A stretch of 64,000 nucleotides of DNA from Marinicrinis sediminis (lineage in GTDB: Bacteria; Bacillota; Bacilli; Paenibacillales; KCTC-33676): NCBI RefSeq assembly GCF_042685085.1, contig NZ_JBHUMM010000037.1, positions 1 through 64,000 on the forward strand. The letters are read 5' to 3'. Each line of letters begins with the position of its first letter. Position 1 is the stretch's first letter. A model generated the notes under the pieces. It was given only the letters and a program-made list of their open reading frames with translations. It was not told the DNA's origin and made no database searches. A program made the translations under genes and the position numbers. Of the stretch, positions 40,570-49,222 are shown piece after piece.

Positions 40570-43371
40570 CTACTCAGCATGGTGGTTCATGACAACATCC
40601 GTACAGCGCGGACACAGCTGTGGATAATCTGCATGTTGACCCACATCGGTTGAAATGATCCAGCAGCGCTCACATTTCTCACCTTCAGCCGCTTCCACCT
40701 GAACCGCTGCAAATTCACCTTTGCTCAGTCCTTCCGGCAGTGACGCATCATGCGCCATCACTTCAACCTGGGAGACAATGAACAGCTCATTCAGTCTATC
40801 AAATCGACGCAAGAAGGCAGCTGTTTCTTCGGTTGGATACAGCGTTACCCTGGCTCCAAGCGCATTGCCGATTACTTTCTCTTTTCGTGCCAGCTCCAGC
40901 GCGCGATACACTTCATCCTTGATTTCCATGAAGCGGCTCCATTTCTGCTCAATCTCCGCATCGAACACCTCTGTGCGAACGACTGGCATTTCCGCAAGCT
41001 GAACGCTCATCAGCGAAGTATTCGGGATGTACTTCCACACTTCATCAGCCGTGTGAGGCAGAACCGGTGCAATCAGTCGGGTAATGACCTGCAACGCTTC
41101 ATACAGAACGGTTTGCGCCGCTTTGCGACCTGCATCATCAGGTGCGCTCGCGTACAAACGATCCTTCACGATATCCAGATAGAAGGCACTCATCTCAACG
41201 GCACAGAAGTGATGCACGGCCTGATACACGATATGGAAATCATACTTCTCGTACGCCTTGAGCACTTTGTCGGCCATTCGGTTCAGCTGGATCATCGCAT
41301 AACGATCCAGTTCGCGCATATTCGCAACCGGTACAGCATCGGATGACGGATCAAATCCGGTCAGGTTCCCCAGGAAGAAACGCAGCGTATTGCGAATTTT
41401 ACGATAGACCTCCGAAGTCTGCTTGAGGATCGCATCCGAGATCCGCTGGTCTGCCTGATAGTCCGCAGACGCCACCCACAATCTCAAAATATCCGCCCCG
41501 AGCTGATTGGACACTTTCGTCGGGTCCACGGTATTCCCAAGTGACTTGGACATTTTGCGACCTTCTCCATCCAGCGTAAAGCCATGGCTGAGAATGCCCT
41601 TATACGGAGAGTGACCGTTCACCGCAACGCCTGTGATCAGTGAAGAGTTGTACCAGCCTCTGTATTGATCCGATCCTTCCAGATACAGGTCAGCCGGAGA
41701 TTGCAGGTCCTCACGGGTTTGCAGGACAGACATATGGCTGGAGCCCGAGTCAAACCAAACATCCATAATGTCCGTTTCCTTCCGGAATTCCTTGCCTCCG
41801 CATCCACACGCCGTGCCTGCTGGCAGGAGCTCATCTTCACTGCGAATAAACCAGCTGTTCGAGCCTTCGCGTTCAAAAATCTGTGCGACATGTTCGGTCG
41901 TCTCATCATTCACCAGCGGTTCGTTACAGCTGCGGCAATAGAAAATCGGAATCGGAACGCCCCATGCCCGTTGGCGGGAAATACACCAATCTCCGCGGTC
42001 TGCGATCATATTGTGCAGACGCACCTCACCCCACTCAGGTGTCCAGTTAATACGCTTGATCTCTTCCAGCATCGTTTCCCTGAACTGATCGATGGAAGCA
42101 AACCACTGCTCGGTTGCCCGGTAGATAACCGGCTTTTTCGTTCTCCAGTCATGCGCATACTGATGCTTGATGAAGGACAGCTTCAGCAGATGACCGCTCT
42201 CTTCCAGACGCTGTGTGATCGGCTTGTTGGCAGCATCATAGAACATTCCTTCATAGCCCGGTGCTTCTGCCGTAAACTTCCCTTTGTCATCGATAGGACA
42301 CAGGACACCGAGATCATAGTTCTTGCCTACTGCAAAGTCTTCCTCCCCGTGACCCGGAGCGGTATGGACGCAGCCTGTACCTGCCTCCAGCGTGACATGC
42401 TCTCCGACCATGACCAGTGAAGTGCGATCATAGAACGGATGCTGACAGGTCATGCCTTCCAGCTCTGTTCCCTTAAACGACTGGATCTTCTGTACTTGCT
42501 CCCAGCCAATTTCCTGCTGCACTTGCTCCAGCAAGCCCTCAGCCAGTACGAATTTTCTCCCGTCCGCTTCCACCAGCACGTAATCAAAGTCCGGATGCAC
42601 ACTGATGCCGAGGTTGGCTGGCAAGGTCCATGGTGTGGTCGTCCAAATGATCAGAGATGCGTCTTGCGGCAGTTTGCCTTTGCCGTCCTGGACATCGAAG
42701 GCCACGTAGATGGAAGGAGAGGTTTTCTCCTTATACTCAATTTCCGCTTCAGCCAATGCACTCTCCGAGGATGGGGACCAATAAACTGGCTTCAAGCCTT
42801 TATAAATATACCCCTTCTTCACCATTTGTCCGAAGAGACGAATCTGCTGGGCTTCATAAACCGGGTCCAGCGTGACATAAGGGTGCTCCCAGTCACCGCG
42901 AATGCCCAGTCTCTGAAACTGCTCTTTCTGCTTCTCGACCCATTTCAATGCATAATCCTTGCAGTATTCACGGAATTCATGCACACTCATTTTTTTGCGA
43001 TCCACTTTGCCGCTGTTAGAAATGGCTTGCTCGATCGGCAATCCATGGGTATCCCAGCCCGGCACATATGGCGCATCATAGCCCTGCATCGTCTTGTATC
43101 TGACAATCATATCTTTCAATATTTTGTTGAGCGCATGCCCGATATGAATGTCTCCATTGGCATAGGGAGGGCCATCATGCAGAATGAATTTGGGTTTGCC
43201 CTGTTGCTGCTCCTGAACCTTGCGATACATGTCTACTTCGTTCCACCATTGTTGCATCTTGGGTTCATTTTGAGGCAAGTTCCCGCGCATCGGGAAATCG
43301 GTTTGCGGCAAATTCAGCGTCTTGCCATAATCTTTCTTTTCTGTGTTGTCTTTTTCGTTATCCACTTTCAC
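40570..43371 (-). CDS. ileS: Isoleucyl-tRNA synthetase
   Basis: A 933-residue class I synthetase that charges tRNA-Ile. HIGH motif at 76-79 in GDIHIGHALNK, KMSKS in GRKMSKSLGN near residue 605, editing domain (about 195-400) with TWDTHGLP and WTTTPWTLPAN segments nearby, and a C-terminal zinc site CERCW...CPRC near residue 905-925. It is the short bacterial type with zinc. The start is GTG after AAGGAG. The gene is controlled by the T-box upstream. Confidence 0.97.
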   Translation of the reverse strand: MKVDNEKDNTEKKDYGKTLNLPQTDFPMRGNLPQNEPKMQQWWNEVDMYRKVQEQQQGKPKFILHDGPPYANGDIHIGHALNKILKDMIVRYKTMQGYDAPYVPGWDTHGLPIEQAISNSGKVDRKKMSVHEFREYCKDYALKWVEKQKEQFQRLGIRGDWEHPYVTLDPVYEAQQIRLFGQMVKKGYIYKGLKPVYWSPSSESALAEAEIEYKEKTSPSIYVAFDVQDGKGKLPQDASLIIWTTTPWTLPANLGISVHPDFDYVLVEADGRKFVLAEGLLEQVQQEIGWEQVQKIQSFKGTELEGMTCQHPFYDRTSLVMVGEHVTLEAGTGCVHTAPGHGEEDFAVGKNYDLGVLCPIDDKGKFTAEAPGYEGMFYDAANKPITQRLEESGHLLKLSFIKHQYAHDWRTKKPVIYRATEQWFASIDQFRETMLEEIKRINWTPEWGEVRLHNMIADRGDWCISRQRAWGVPIPIFYCRSCNEPLVNDETTEHVAQIFEREGSNSWFIRSEDELLPAGTACGCGGKEFRKETDIMDVWFDSGSSHMSVLQTREDLQSPADLYLEGSDQYRGWYNSSLITGVAVNGHSPYKGILSHGFTLDGEGRKMSKSLGNTVDPTKVSNQLGADILRLWVASADYQADQRISDAILKQTSEVYRKIRNTLRFFLGNLTGFDPSSDAVPVANMRELDRYAMIQLNRMADKVLKAYEKYDFHIVYQAVHHFCAVEMSAFYLDIVKDRLYASAPDDAGRKAAQTVLYEALQVITRLIAPVLPHTADEVWKYIPNTSLMSVQLAEMPVVRTEVFDAEIEQKWSRFMEIKDEVYRALELARKEKVIGNALGARVTLYPTEETAAFLRRFDRLNELFIVSQVEVMAHDASLPEGLSKGEFAAVQVEAAEGEKCERCWIISTDVGQHADYPQLCPRCTDVVMNHHAE

Positions 43372-43451
43372 GTTCTACCACTCCTTGTTTGACTTCGTAT
43401 TCTTGTTGGTCTTCCATTCATGCTTATCGATTCGCAAATCGTCTACAAACA

Positions 43452-43745
43452 CAAAAAAAGCCTCTTGTCCATCAAAGGACGAGAAGCTGTCTCTCGCGAT
43501 ACCACCCTTGTTACCCTGAATGTCTTTTCTCATTCAGCGTCACTCGCTTCATCGATAACGGAATGACCCGTGTCTGCCTACTTCATAGCATGCGATTCAG
43601 CAGACCGCTCCCAGGTGATCTTCAGCAAGATTGGCATGTCAAGCTCTCACCCTCCTTGACTCGCTGCAAATGCCAGTTTCCTGCCTACTTATCCTGATCT
43701 TCGTTTTCCAAGCTATTCGTTTATTAATTACTGATTTCACTTATG
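43452..43745 (-). promoter_or_regulatory. T-box riboswitch of ileS
   Basis: The leader holds AAGGGTGGTATCGCGA (43494-43509), the canonical T-box sequence, and then a terminator GCCTCTTGTCC/GGACGAGAAGC (43460-43470, 43477-43487) with seven T on the minus strand. Stem I includes AGATCAGGATAAGTAGGCAG-like sequence and, in its upper part, GAAGATCACCTGG, where ATC fits as the isoleucine specifier codon. Uncharged tRNA-Ile should stabilise the antiterminator. Confidence 0.9.
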
Positions 43746-43751
43746 GACTAT

Positions 43752-43780
43752 ATCTTAACCAATTCGCATCGCCCAGTCAA
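43752..43780 (-). promoter_or_regulatory. Promoter of the ileS T-box leader
   Basis: On the minus strand: TTGACT (43775-43780), 17-bp spacer, TAAGAT (43752-43757). It lies just past the divIVA stop. Confidence 0.75.
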
Positions 43781-43807
43781 TGGGCAGCTGCGTACCGTCT
43801 CCACGAA

Positions 43808-44284
43808 TTATTCGTTGACGGCTGACCGCTCAAAGGACTCCCAGGAATCCTCCTTCAGCATTTCCATCTGTGCTTCAACCAGGGTACGGAAGCGCGTTCT
43901 GTAGATGGAAGCCTGCTTCTTCAGCTCTTCGATCTCCAGCGCGACCTTACGTGACTTCGCCAGTGCTTCGTTAATAATGCGATCTGCATTTTTTTCTGCT
44001 TCCTTGATGATCAATTGGGCTTCTTTCTTCGAATTGCTCTTCACTTCATCTGCGGTTTCCTGTGCCACGATAATCGTTTTGCTCAAGGTCTCCTCAATGT
44101 TCGCAAAATGGGCCAGCTTCTCTCGAAGGGTCTCAACCTGCTCTTTATATTCATTATTGTCGCGAAGGACAGATTCGTAATCCTTGATTACCTGGTCCAG
44201 AAACTCATTCACTTCATCTTCGTCATACCCGCGAAAGCTGCGAGAGAATTCCTTATTATGTATGTCCAATGGCGTTAAAGGCAT
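43808..44284 (-). CDS. divIVA: DivIVA-family polar protein
   Basis: About 158 residues. The lipid-binding N-terminus MPLTPLDIHNKEFSRSFRGYDEDEVNEFLDQV (with the exposed Phe of the family and a basic Arg) is followed by long coiled coils (about 30-150). It marks curved membranes at division sites and poles and recruits division-site and sporulation factors. The ATG at 44284 has AGGAGGTG 8 bases before it; the frame is open further upstream but without a site. Same order as in Bacillus: ylmH, divIVA, ileS. Confidence 0.95.
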   Translation of the reverse strand: MPLTPLDIHNKEFSRSFRGYDEDEVNEFLDQVIKDYESVLRDNNEYKEQVETLREKLAHFANIEETLSKTIIVAQETADEVKSNSKKEAQLIIKEAEKNADRIINEALAKSRKVALEIEELKKQASIYRTRFRTLVEAQMEMLKEDSWESFERSAVNE

Positions 44285-44411
44285 TGGATACACCTCCTGC
44301 ATCTCGATATTTTCAATGGCTTCACAGCAACCATGAGTAGTAATTCGACAAGGACAATCCTTTTCCTTCATTTGTCCTCAAAATATTCAGCGCTTCCATG
44401 CCGGATGCTCG

Positions 44412-45200
44412 TTATACATACTTGCCCAGTGTAACCCGGTGTCGACCGCTTTTGGTCGGCCCTGAGATATCCAGCAGCTTGAATCGGCCATAGCCTTTGA
44501 GCGACAGCATATCACCTGGCTGGAGCAGTATCGAAGGATTCTCCTCCACCTTCCAGTTCACCTTGCACTTGCCTGACTTGATCCAGGGCAATATTTTGGC
44601 GCGACTCATCCGTACGGCATCGCTCATCACACCGTCCAGACGAAGGGAAGCGACCGAAATGGTCAATTCCTCCACTTTTTCTTCGGAAGTAATGAGCTGC
44701 GTAATCGGAAGCACTTCCGTAAACACCTGTACACGATGCACCTGTCTCAGATGAGTGTCCAGAAACGAAGCCGTTTCTTCGGCGACAATATAGTGACAGC
44801 CTTGCTCATGGATGTGCAGATCACCCATCTTATCCCGCTTCATCCCCAGACCCAGTATCGCCCCCAGGAAATCCCCATGCTGAAGGTCAGCGAACTTGGT
44901 GTCGGAAGAAGTGACGGACAAGAGTGTGATGTGAACATCTTCTTCGGTCAAATAGGCATAATCCGGTGCGAGCAGCATACGTTGCCGCTCCGCGTCTGCA
45001 TAGCCTCCCCATGTCAGCACCTGCACGGAGGGAAAGCGATTAGCCAGTGATTGCACGATCTGAATCTGTCTGGGATCAAGAAAGTCCGTTTCCTTGGTCA
45101 TATGCTGCTGCTCTACCCGCTCCATCCAGTCGAGCACACGATCAACAAACGGCGCTTCCTCCGGCTTGAAATGTTCATGAATTCCAGTTGATTTACTCAT
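44412..45200 (-). CDS. ylmH: YlmH, S4-domain RNA-binding protein
   Basis: A 262-residue protein. The first 170 residues are the YlmH-specific part (FLDPRQIQIVQSLANRFPSVQVLTWGGY...), and the last 80 form an S4 RNA-binding domain (LRLDGVMSDAVRMSRAKILPWIKSGKCKVNWK...). In Bacillus it belongs to the division cluster and has been connected with ribosome-associated quality control. AAGGA precedes the ATG. Between divIVA and ylmG. Confidence 0.93.
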   Translation of the reverse strand: MSKSTGIHEHFKPEEAPFVDRVLDWMERVEQQHMTKETDFLDPRQIQIVQSLANRFPSVQVLTWGGYADAERQRMLLAPDYAYLTEEDVHITLLSVTSSDTKFADLQHGDFLGAILGLGMKRDKMGDLHIHEQGCHYIVAEETASFLDTHLRQVHRVQVFTEVLPITQLITSEEKVEELTISVASLRLDGVMSDAVRMSRAKILPWIKSGKCKVNWKVEENPSILLQPGDMLSLKGYGRFKLLDISGPTKSGRHRVTLGKYV

Positions 45201-45212
45201 GCCAACAAGTCC

Positions 45213-45491
45213 TTACACGAAGATTTTTCCGATGTAATCCAGCACGACCATCAAGCCGATGAAGATAAACCGCAGGGCAAAGATCGCGATAATCGGAGAC
45301 AGATCCAGCACCCCGCCAATCGGAGGGATAAATCTTCTGAAAAAACCGAGATAGGGTTCCACGAACCGTCCGAGCAATTCACCAATGAAACTGTTGCGTG
45401 CATTTGGCAGCCACGACAACAGTATATAAGCAATAATCATATATAAATAGATGTTGTACACGATGTTCAAAAACTCATTAAATTGGGTCAA
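45213..45491 (-). CDS. ylmG: YlmG/YggT-family membrane protein
   Basis: A 92-residue protein with two membrane helices (about 9-27 and 62-85) and the YggT motif FVEPYLGFFRRFIPPIGGVLDLSPIIA between them. The family is linked to division and nucleoid or plastid distribution, with unclear mechanism. The start is TTG behind GAGGTGA. Confidence 0.93.
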   Translation of the reverse strand: MTQFNEFLNIVYNIYLYMIIAYILLSWLPNARNSFIGELLGRFVEPYLGFFRRFIPPIGGVLDLSPIIAIFALRFIFIGLMVVLDYIGKIFV

Positions 45492-45524
45492 TGCTTGTTC
45501 ACCTCTACGTATTATTCCAAACCA

Positions 45525-45950
45525 TTACTCGGCCTGTTCCTGCATTTCCGTAATCTTGCCATGGACTTCAACCGAGTCCGGCGTACACATGAATATGTTC
45601 GGTCCTACCTTGGAAATATGCCCGTTCAGCGCATATACGGTCCCACTGAGAAAATCGACAATGCGGACAGCCTGGTCACGGCGAACCCGCTGCAAATTGA
45701 CGACCACTGAGCGTCTGGATCTCAAGAAATCGGCAATCTCCTGTGTTTCATCATAATTATTGGGTTCACACAGCATCACCTTCACGTTTTTTTGGGAATG
45801 AAGGCTGACTACATTGGATTTTTGCTGCTTGCGAAAATCGCCGGCTACCGGTTCAATCTCTTCTTCCTGATCCTGAACCCGCTCCCGTTCAATGACTTCT
45901 TCCTCTTCCTGAAGGCCTAAAAAATTCATGAACTTATTCATGACTCCCAT
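45525..45950 (-). CDS. sepF: SepF, FtsZ-associated division protein
   Basis: About 141 residues. An N-terminal amphipathic helix (MGVMNKFMNFLGL) for membrane attachment, an acidic linker, then the SepF core with VMLCEPNNYDETQEIADFLRSRRSVVVNLQRV and the end motif FLSGTVYALNGHISKVGPNIFMC. It bundles FtsZ filaments and ties them to the membrane. The ATG at 45950 is chosen, with AAGGAGG 9 bases before it. It overlaps ylmE by 17 bases. Confidence 0.95.
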   Translation of the reverse strand: MGVMNKFMNFLGLQEEEEVIERERVQDQEEEIEPVAGDFRKQQKSNVVSLHSQKNVKVMLCEPNNYDETQEIADFLRSRRSVVVNLQRVRRDQAVRIVDFLSGTVYALNGHISKVGPNIFMCTPDSVEVHGKITEMQEQAE

Positions 45951-46659
45951 TCGTTTCCCCTCCTTCATCTTTTCCAACCAATACAGAACCTAAACGAATA
46001 AACGTTGCACCCTCTTCGACGGCTATATCAAAATCATTCGACATCCCCATGGACAAATGCTGCACGGGATTCGGCAGTATGCTGCGCTGGTTCAGTTCAT
46101 CTCGAAGTTGTCTTAACGCTCGAAATACCGGTCTGGTTTCCTCTGGATGTTCGGTGTAGGGAGCCATGGTCATCAGGCCGACAATCTCAATGGAAGGCAT
46201 CTCGCGAACCGATTCCGCCATAGATATCAGCTGTTCCGGTTCCATGCCATGCTTGGACGCTTCTCCTGACACATTGACCTGTAGGAAGCATTTCACACGC
46301 TGTTGATCCTGAGTTGCCTTTTTGTGAATGGCTTTGGCCAGGGAAAGCCTGTCCAGAGAATGAATGTAGTCAAATCGACCCAACACATCCTTCACTTTAT
46401 TGGACTGGAGATGACCGATGAAATGCCAGGTTCCCAGTTGATGAAGCTGCTCCCATTTCTGGCTGGCGTCCTGCCAGCGACTTTCGCCAATATGCGCATG
46501 TCCCTGTTCAAGTACCAGTCTGGTCGTCTCTAGGGAGACATATTTGGTAACGGCCATCACCTGGACCTCTTCTCTCGATCTCCCACTGCGTGTACAAGCG
46601 GATGTGACACGTGCCTCGACCTGTGCCAACTGCTGTTCAAACTGTTGTCTGTCTAACAA
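45934..46659 (-). CDS. ylmE: YlmE/YggS-family PLP-binding protein
   Basis: About 241 residues, single-domain PLP-binding TIM barrel. The PLP lysine is about Lys39 in VMAVTKYVS; HFIGHLQSNKVK (about 80) and GLMTMAPYTE (about 160) and LSMGMSNDFDIAVEEGATFIRLGS (near 205-228) are family blocks. It balances PLP and amino/keto-acid pools. No ATG fits; a TTG at 46659, 10 bases after GAAAGGA and overlapping the pgeF stop by 7 bases, gives the normal family length. Confidence 0.9.
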   Translation of the reverse strand: MLDRQQFEQQLAQVEARVTSACTRSGRSREEVQVMAVTKYVSLETTRLVLEQGHAHIGESRWQDASQKWEQLHQLGTWHFIGHLQSNKVKDVLGRFDYIHSLDRLSLAKAIHKKATQDQQRVKCFLQVNVSGEASKHGMEPEQLISMAESVREMPSIEIVGLMTMAPYTEHPEETRPVFRALRQLRDELNQRSILPNPVQHLSMGMSNDFDIAVEEGATFIRLGSVLVGKDEGGETNGSHE

Positions 46660-47531
46660 GATGATGCATTCCTTTCTCCTTCGTCGCTGAAAGCGATCCA
46701 GCTCATCATGCGCCCTGCCTTCCCCGCTTCCTTGCGGTGAGAGAAGAACAGATCCTGACGACAAGCTGTACAATATTCAGTACATTCGATATGGGTCGCC
46801 ATAATTCCTGCTTTCATCATAATCTGTCGGTTGCATTCTTTCAAGTTTGCTCGCCAGTGACTTTCATCCGTTTGTTGCATCAAGACCGGTTCCAGTCGGT
46901 TCCACTCTGCTTCAGTGAAGAGGGACTTGCAAGCCTCATAGACCCGTGCATCTACTTCATAACAGCAGATACCGATTGCCGGACCAATGGCAGCCCGCAT
47001 CTCTTCAGGCTTACTGCCATATTGCTTCTGCATCGCTTCCATTGTATGTCTCGCGATTTCCAGCGTCGTTCCCTTCCACCCCGCATGAGCAAGACCAATG
47101 ACGCGATGGACCGGATCAAGCAAATAAATCGGAACACAATCGGCATAAAAAGAGGCAAGCCAAACGCCGGGCTCATCTGTGATTAGCGCATCCGCGTTCG
47201 GGATGGCCGAATCCCTCGACTCCCTGCCGCTTCCCGCGTCTTCTCTGGTTACGCGGTGAACCGAACAACCATGTACCTGCTCCGCACACGTATACGTATG
47301 GAAGGGCAATGGGAGTGCCTCAGCCAGTCGCTTGCGGTTGGCGATGACCTGCTCTGCTTCGTCTCCAACGTGAAGCGCCGTGTTGAACGCCAGCGATGTT
47401 GCCGGACGCTGCCCTCCGATTCGCGTCGAAAATCCGGCCTGAAGACCCGGTACTTGTTCCATCCAGTTCGAGAGCTCCAGCCAGCGCAATTCTTCGTGCT
47501 GTTTCAACTGAAAAGGTTCGCGCATATTCAC
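46653..47531 (-). CDS. pgeF: Peptidoglycan editing factor PgeF (YlmD/YfiH)
   Basis: A 292-residue protein of the laccase-like YfiH fold. The metal/catalytic motif HAGWKGT lies near residue 153, CAEQVHG near 80, DCVPIYLLDP near 136 and IGICCYEV near 190. In E. coli it hydrolyses wrongly inserted Ser in peptidoglycan precursors; relatives have purine nucleoside phosphorylase activity. A GTG at 47531 is taken as start, though the ATG two codons later is possible. First gene of the block leading to ileS. Confidence 0.9.
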   Translation of the reverse strand: MNMREPFQLKQHEELRWLELSNWMEQVPGLQAGFSTRIGGQRPATSLAFNTALHVGDEAEQVIANRKRLAEALPLPFHTYTCAEQVHGCSVHRVTREDAGSGRESRDSAIPNADALITDEPGVWLASFYADCVPIYLLDPVHRVIGLAHAGWKGTTLEIARHTMEAMQKQYGSKPEEMRAAIGPAIGICCYEVDARVYEACKSLFTEAEWNRLEPVLMQQTDESHWRANLKECNRQIMMKAGIMATHIECTEYCTACRQDLFFSHRKEAGKAGRMMSWIAFSDEGERNASSC

Positions 47532-47642
47532 TTCTCTCTCCTATACCAACATTTCTGTCCATTGTATCATATCAGGCCTAAAAAAATCGTATGCCCGCGG
47601 ACCGATTTATGTCTGACTCCGTCATAATGTCTGGATGCCTCG

Positions 47643-47939
47643 TTAAGTTTGGCTCCGATAATACTCCGAAGAAATCTCTGTCTGATCTGGCGTGCGATAC
47701 GCCCTGGAGTCATCCAGCTTCACCAGTACCACATCCATACCAATCTTCACAATCTGGTTCCACGGAATGATCACCTCGGAACCGCCGCCAAACCAGCCAA
47801 AAAATTTCCCTGTACTCGGAACGACGATCGATTGAATCCGCCCCTGACGGAGATCCAGCTCCAGATCGCTGACCTGTCCCAGCTTCTTGCCGTCCACAAT
47901 ATTGATGACATCCTTCGTCTGAAAATCTGAAATCTTCAT
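47643..47939 (-). CDS. ylmC: YlmC/YmxH-family PRC-barrel protein
   Basis: A 98-residue PRC-barrel protein: MKISDFQTKDVINIVDGKKLGQVSDLELDLRQGRIQSIVVP is the typical start of this sporulation-associated family. Function unclear. It keeps the conserved place before pgeF, but here sigG is not directly upstream because the carbohydrate module intervenes. Confidence 0.88.
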   Translation of the reverse strand: MKISDFQTKDVINIVDGKKLGQVSDLELDLRQGRIQSIVVPSTGKFFGWFGGGSEVIIPWNQIVKIGMDVVLVKLDDSRAYRTPDQTEISSEYYRSQT

Positions 47940-48101
47940 CCGTTCACCACCATCACTTTGGGTAACCTGCCCTTCTGTCTCCTATTAATATATGTCAGAG
48001 ACCCGCAAAATGTCCTACATCTTTGCAAGCGGTACAATCCGTTTTGCTCCGGATGCAATTGGCATGGAAAGGCATCCCTCGTCGTGAAATAGAATAGAAA
48101 A

Positions 48102-48137
48102 GGCGCCAAAGCCTGAACAGACTTTGACGCGCTTTTC
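48102..48137 (-). terminator. Probable terminator of the carbohydrate operon
   Basis: AAGGCGCCAAAG and CTTTGACGCGCTT (about 48102-48113 and 48123-48135) pair with one bulge; TTTTC follows on the minus strand. Directly behind the GH130 gene. Confidence 0.6.
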
Positions 48138-49198
48138 TACACATATTCCAATGTATTCATAATGTCTTCCAGTTGCAGCTCCACACAGGCCATCGAAGTA
48201 TCCGCCACGCCGTAATACATGCGGACGACGCCATCACGGACGACTACCCCACAAGAAAAGACTACATCTCCGAAGAATCCGTTGCGTTCATACTCGGCCT
48301 CAGGTTCCAGAATTGGGGAATGCGAACGAGCGATGACCTTGGACGGATCATCCAGGTCGAGCAATACAGCTCCCATACAATAGCGATGCTCCTCCGTGGC
48401 TCCGTGATACAGTTCCAGCCACCCTTTCTCGGTGCGAAAAGGAACAGCACCTCCACCGATACGCCCGCTGTCCCACATGCCGGAACGCAGAGCCAGCAAA
48501 TGGCGGTGATTGCCCCAATACTGCAAATTGTCTGACTCGGCAATCCACATTTCCGGCTTGCCCGCACTCTTGGTGGTAGGGCGATGAAGCGCATAATATT
48601 TGCCGTTGATTTTCTCCGGGAAGATCAGCACGTCCTTGTTGTCTGGACCGAAAATCATCCCGTGATGCGTCACAGACTGGAAATCTCGGGTCGACACCAT
48701 CGACTCTCCGATGCCCACCGGTGAAACAGCCGAGAAGTAAATATAATACACATCGTCAATCTGGGTGACACGCGGGTCCTCAATACCGAATATCTCCAGC
48801 TCAGTCGAAGGAAAGACAAAGGGCTGATCATCAATCGTAAAATGATGCCCGTCTTTGCTGCGCGCAATCCGAATATAGGAGATGGAGGTCAAATATTCAA
48901 AGGACGCCTGTGAATGCCGGTTTCGTATCACTCTGGGATCAGAGAAATCATAAGCCGCATCGTGGCGCGAGAGCTCCCGGATTTCCAATTCCTGCGTGAC
49001 CGGATTTAGCATCGGCGCCTTGACGACATTCGGGTCCTCACTGATCGGTCTCTCCGCCACCCGAAGCAGCATCAATATTTCATCGTTGTAGGTGGCTATC
49101 CCTGCATTAAATGCGCCGATCACTTCAAAATCTGGGCGATGCGGCTTGACATCGGCAGGGGTGACTAGCGGGTTCTCTTTATAGCGGTAAGCCTTCAT
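48137..49198 (-). CDS. GH130 glycoside phosphorylase, mannoside type
   Basis: A 353-residue five-bladed beta-propeller enzyme of glycoside hydrolase family 130. The catalytic proton-donor Asp is Asp141 in FGIEDPRV; NPLVTPADVKPHRPDFEVIGAFNAG near the start and HRPTTK (phosphate site) are family marks. Family members cleave beta-1,4- or beta-1,2-mannosides with phosphate, yielding mannose-1-phosphate; which linkage is used here is not readable. No signal peptide, so it acts on imported oligosaccharides. Last gene of the ABC operon, 24 bp after the binding protein. Confidence 0.88.
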   Translation of the reverse strand: MKAYRYKENPLVTPADVKPHRPDFEVIGAFNAGIATYNDEILMLLRVAERPISEDPNVVKAPMLNPVTQELEIRELSRHDAAYDFSDPRVIRNRHSQASFEYLTSISYIRIARSKDGHHFTIDDQPFVFPSTELEIFGIEDPRVTQIDDVYYIYFSAVSPVGIGESMVSTRDFQSVTHHGMIFGPDNKDVLIFPEKINGKYYALHRPTTKSAGKPEMWIAESDNLQYWGNHRHLLALRSGMWDSGRIGGGAVPFRTEKGWLELYHGATEEHRYCMGAVLLDLDDPSKVIARSHSPILEPEAEYERNGFFGDVVFSCGVVVRDGVVRMYYGVADTSMACVELQLEDIMNTLEYV

Positions 49199-49222
49199 GG
49201 TTGTCTCCTCAATCCTGATCCA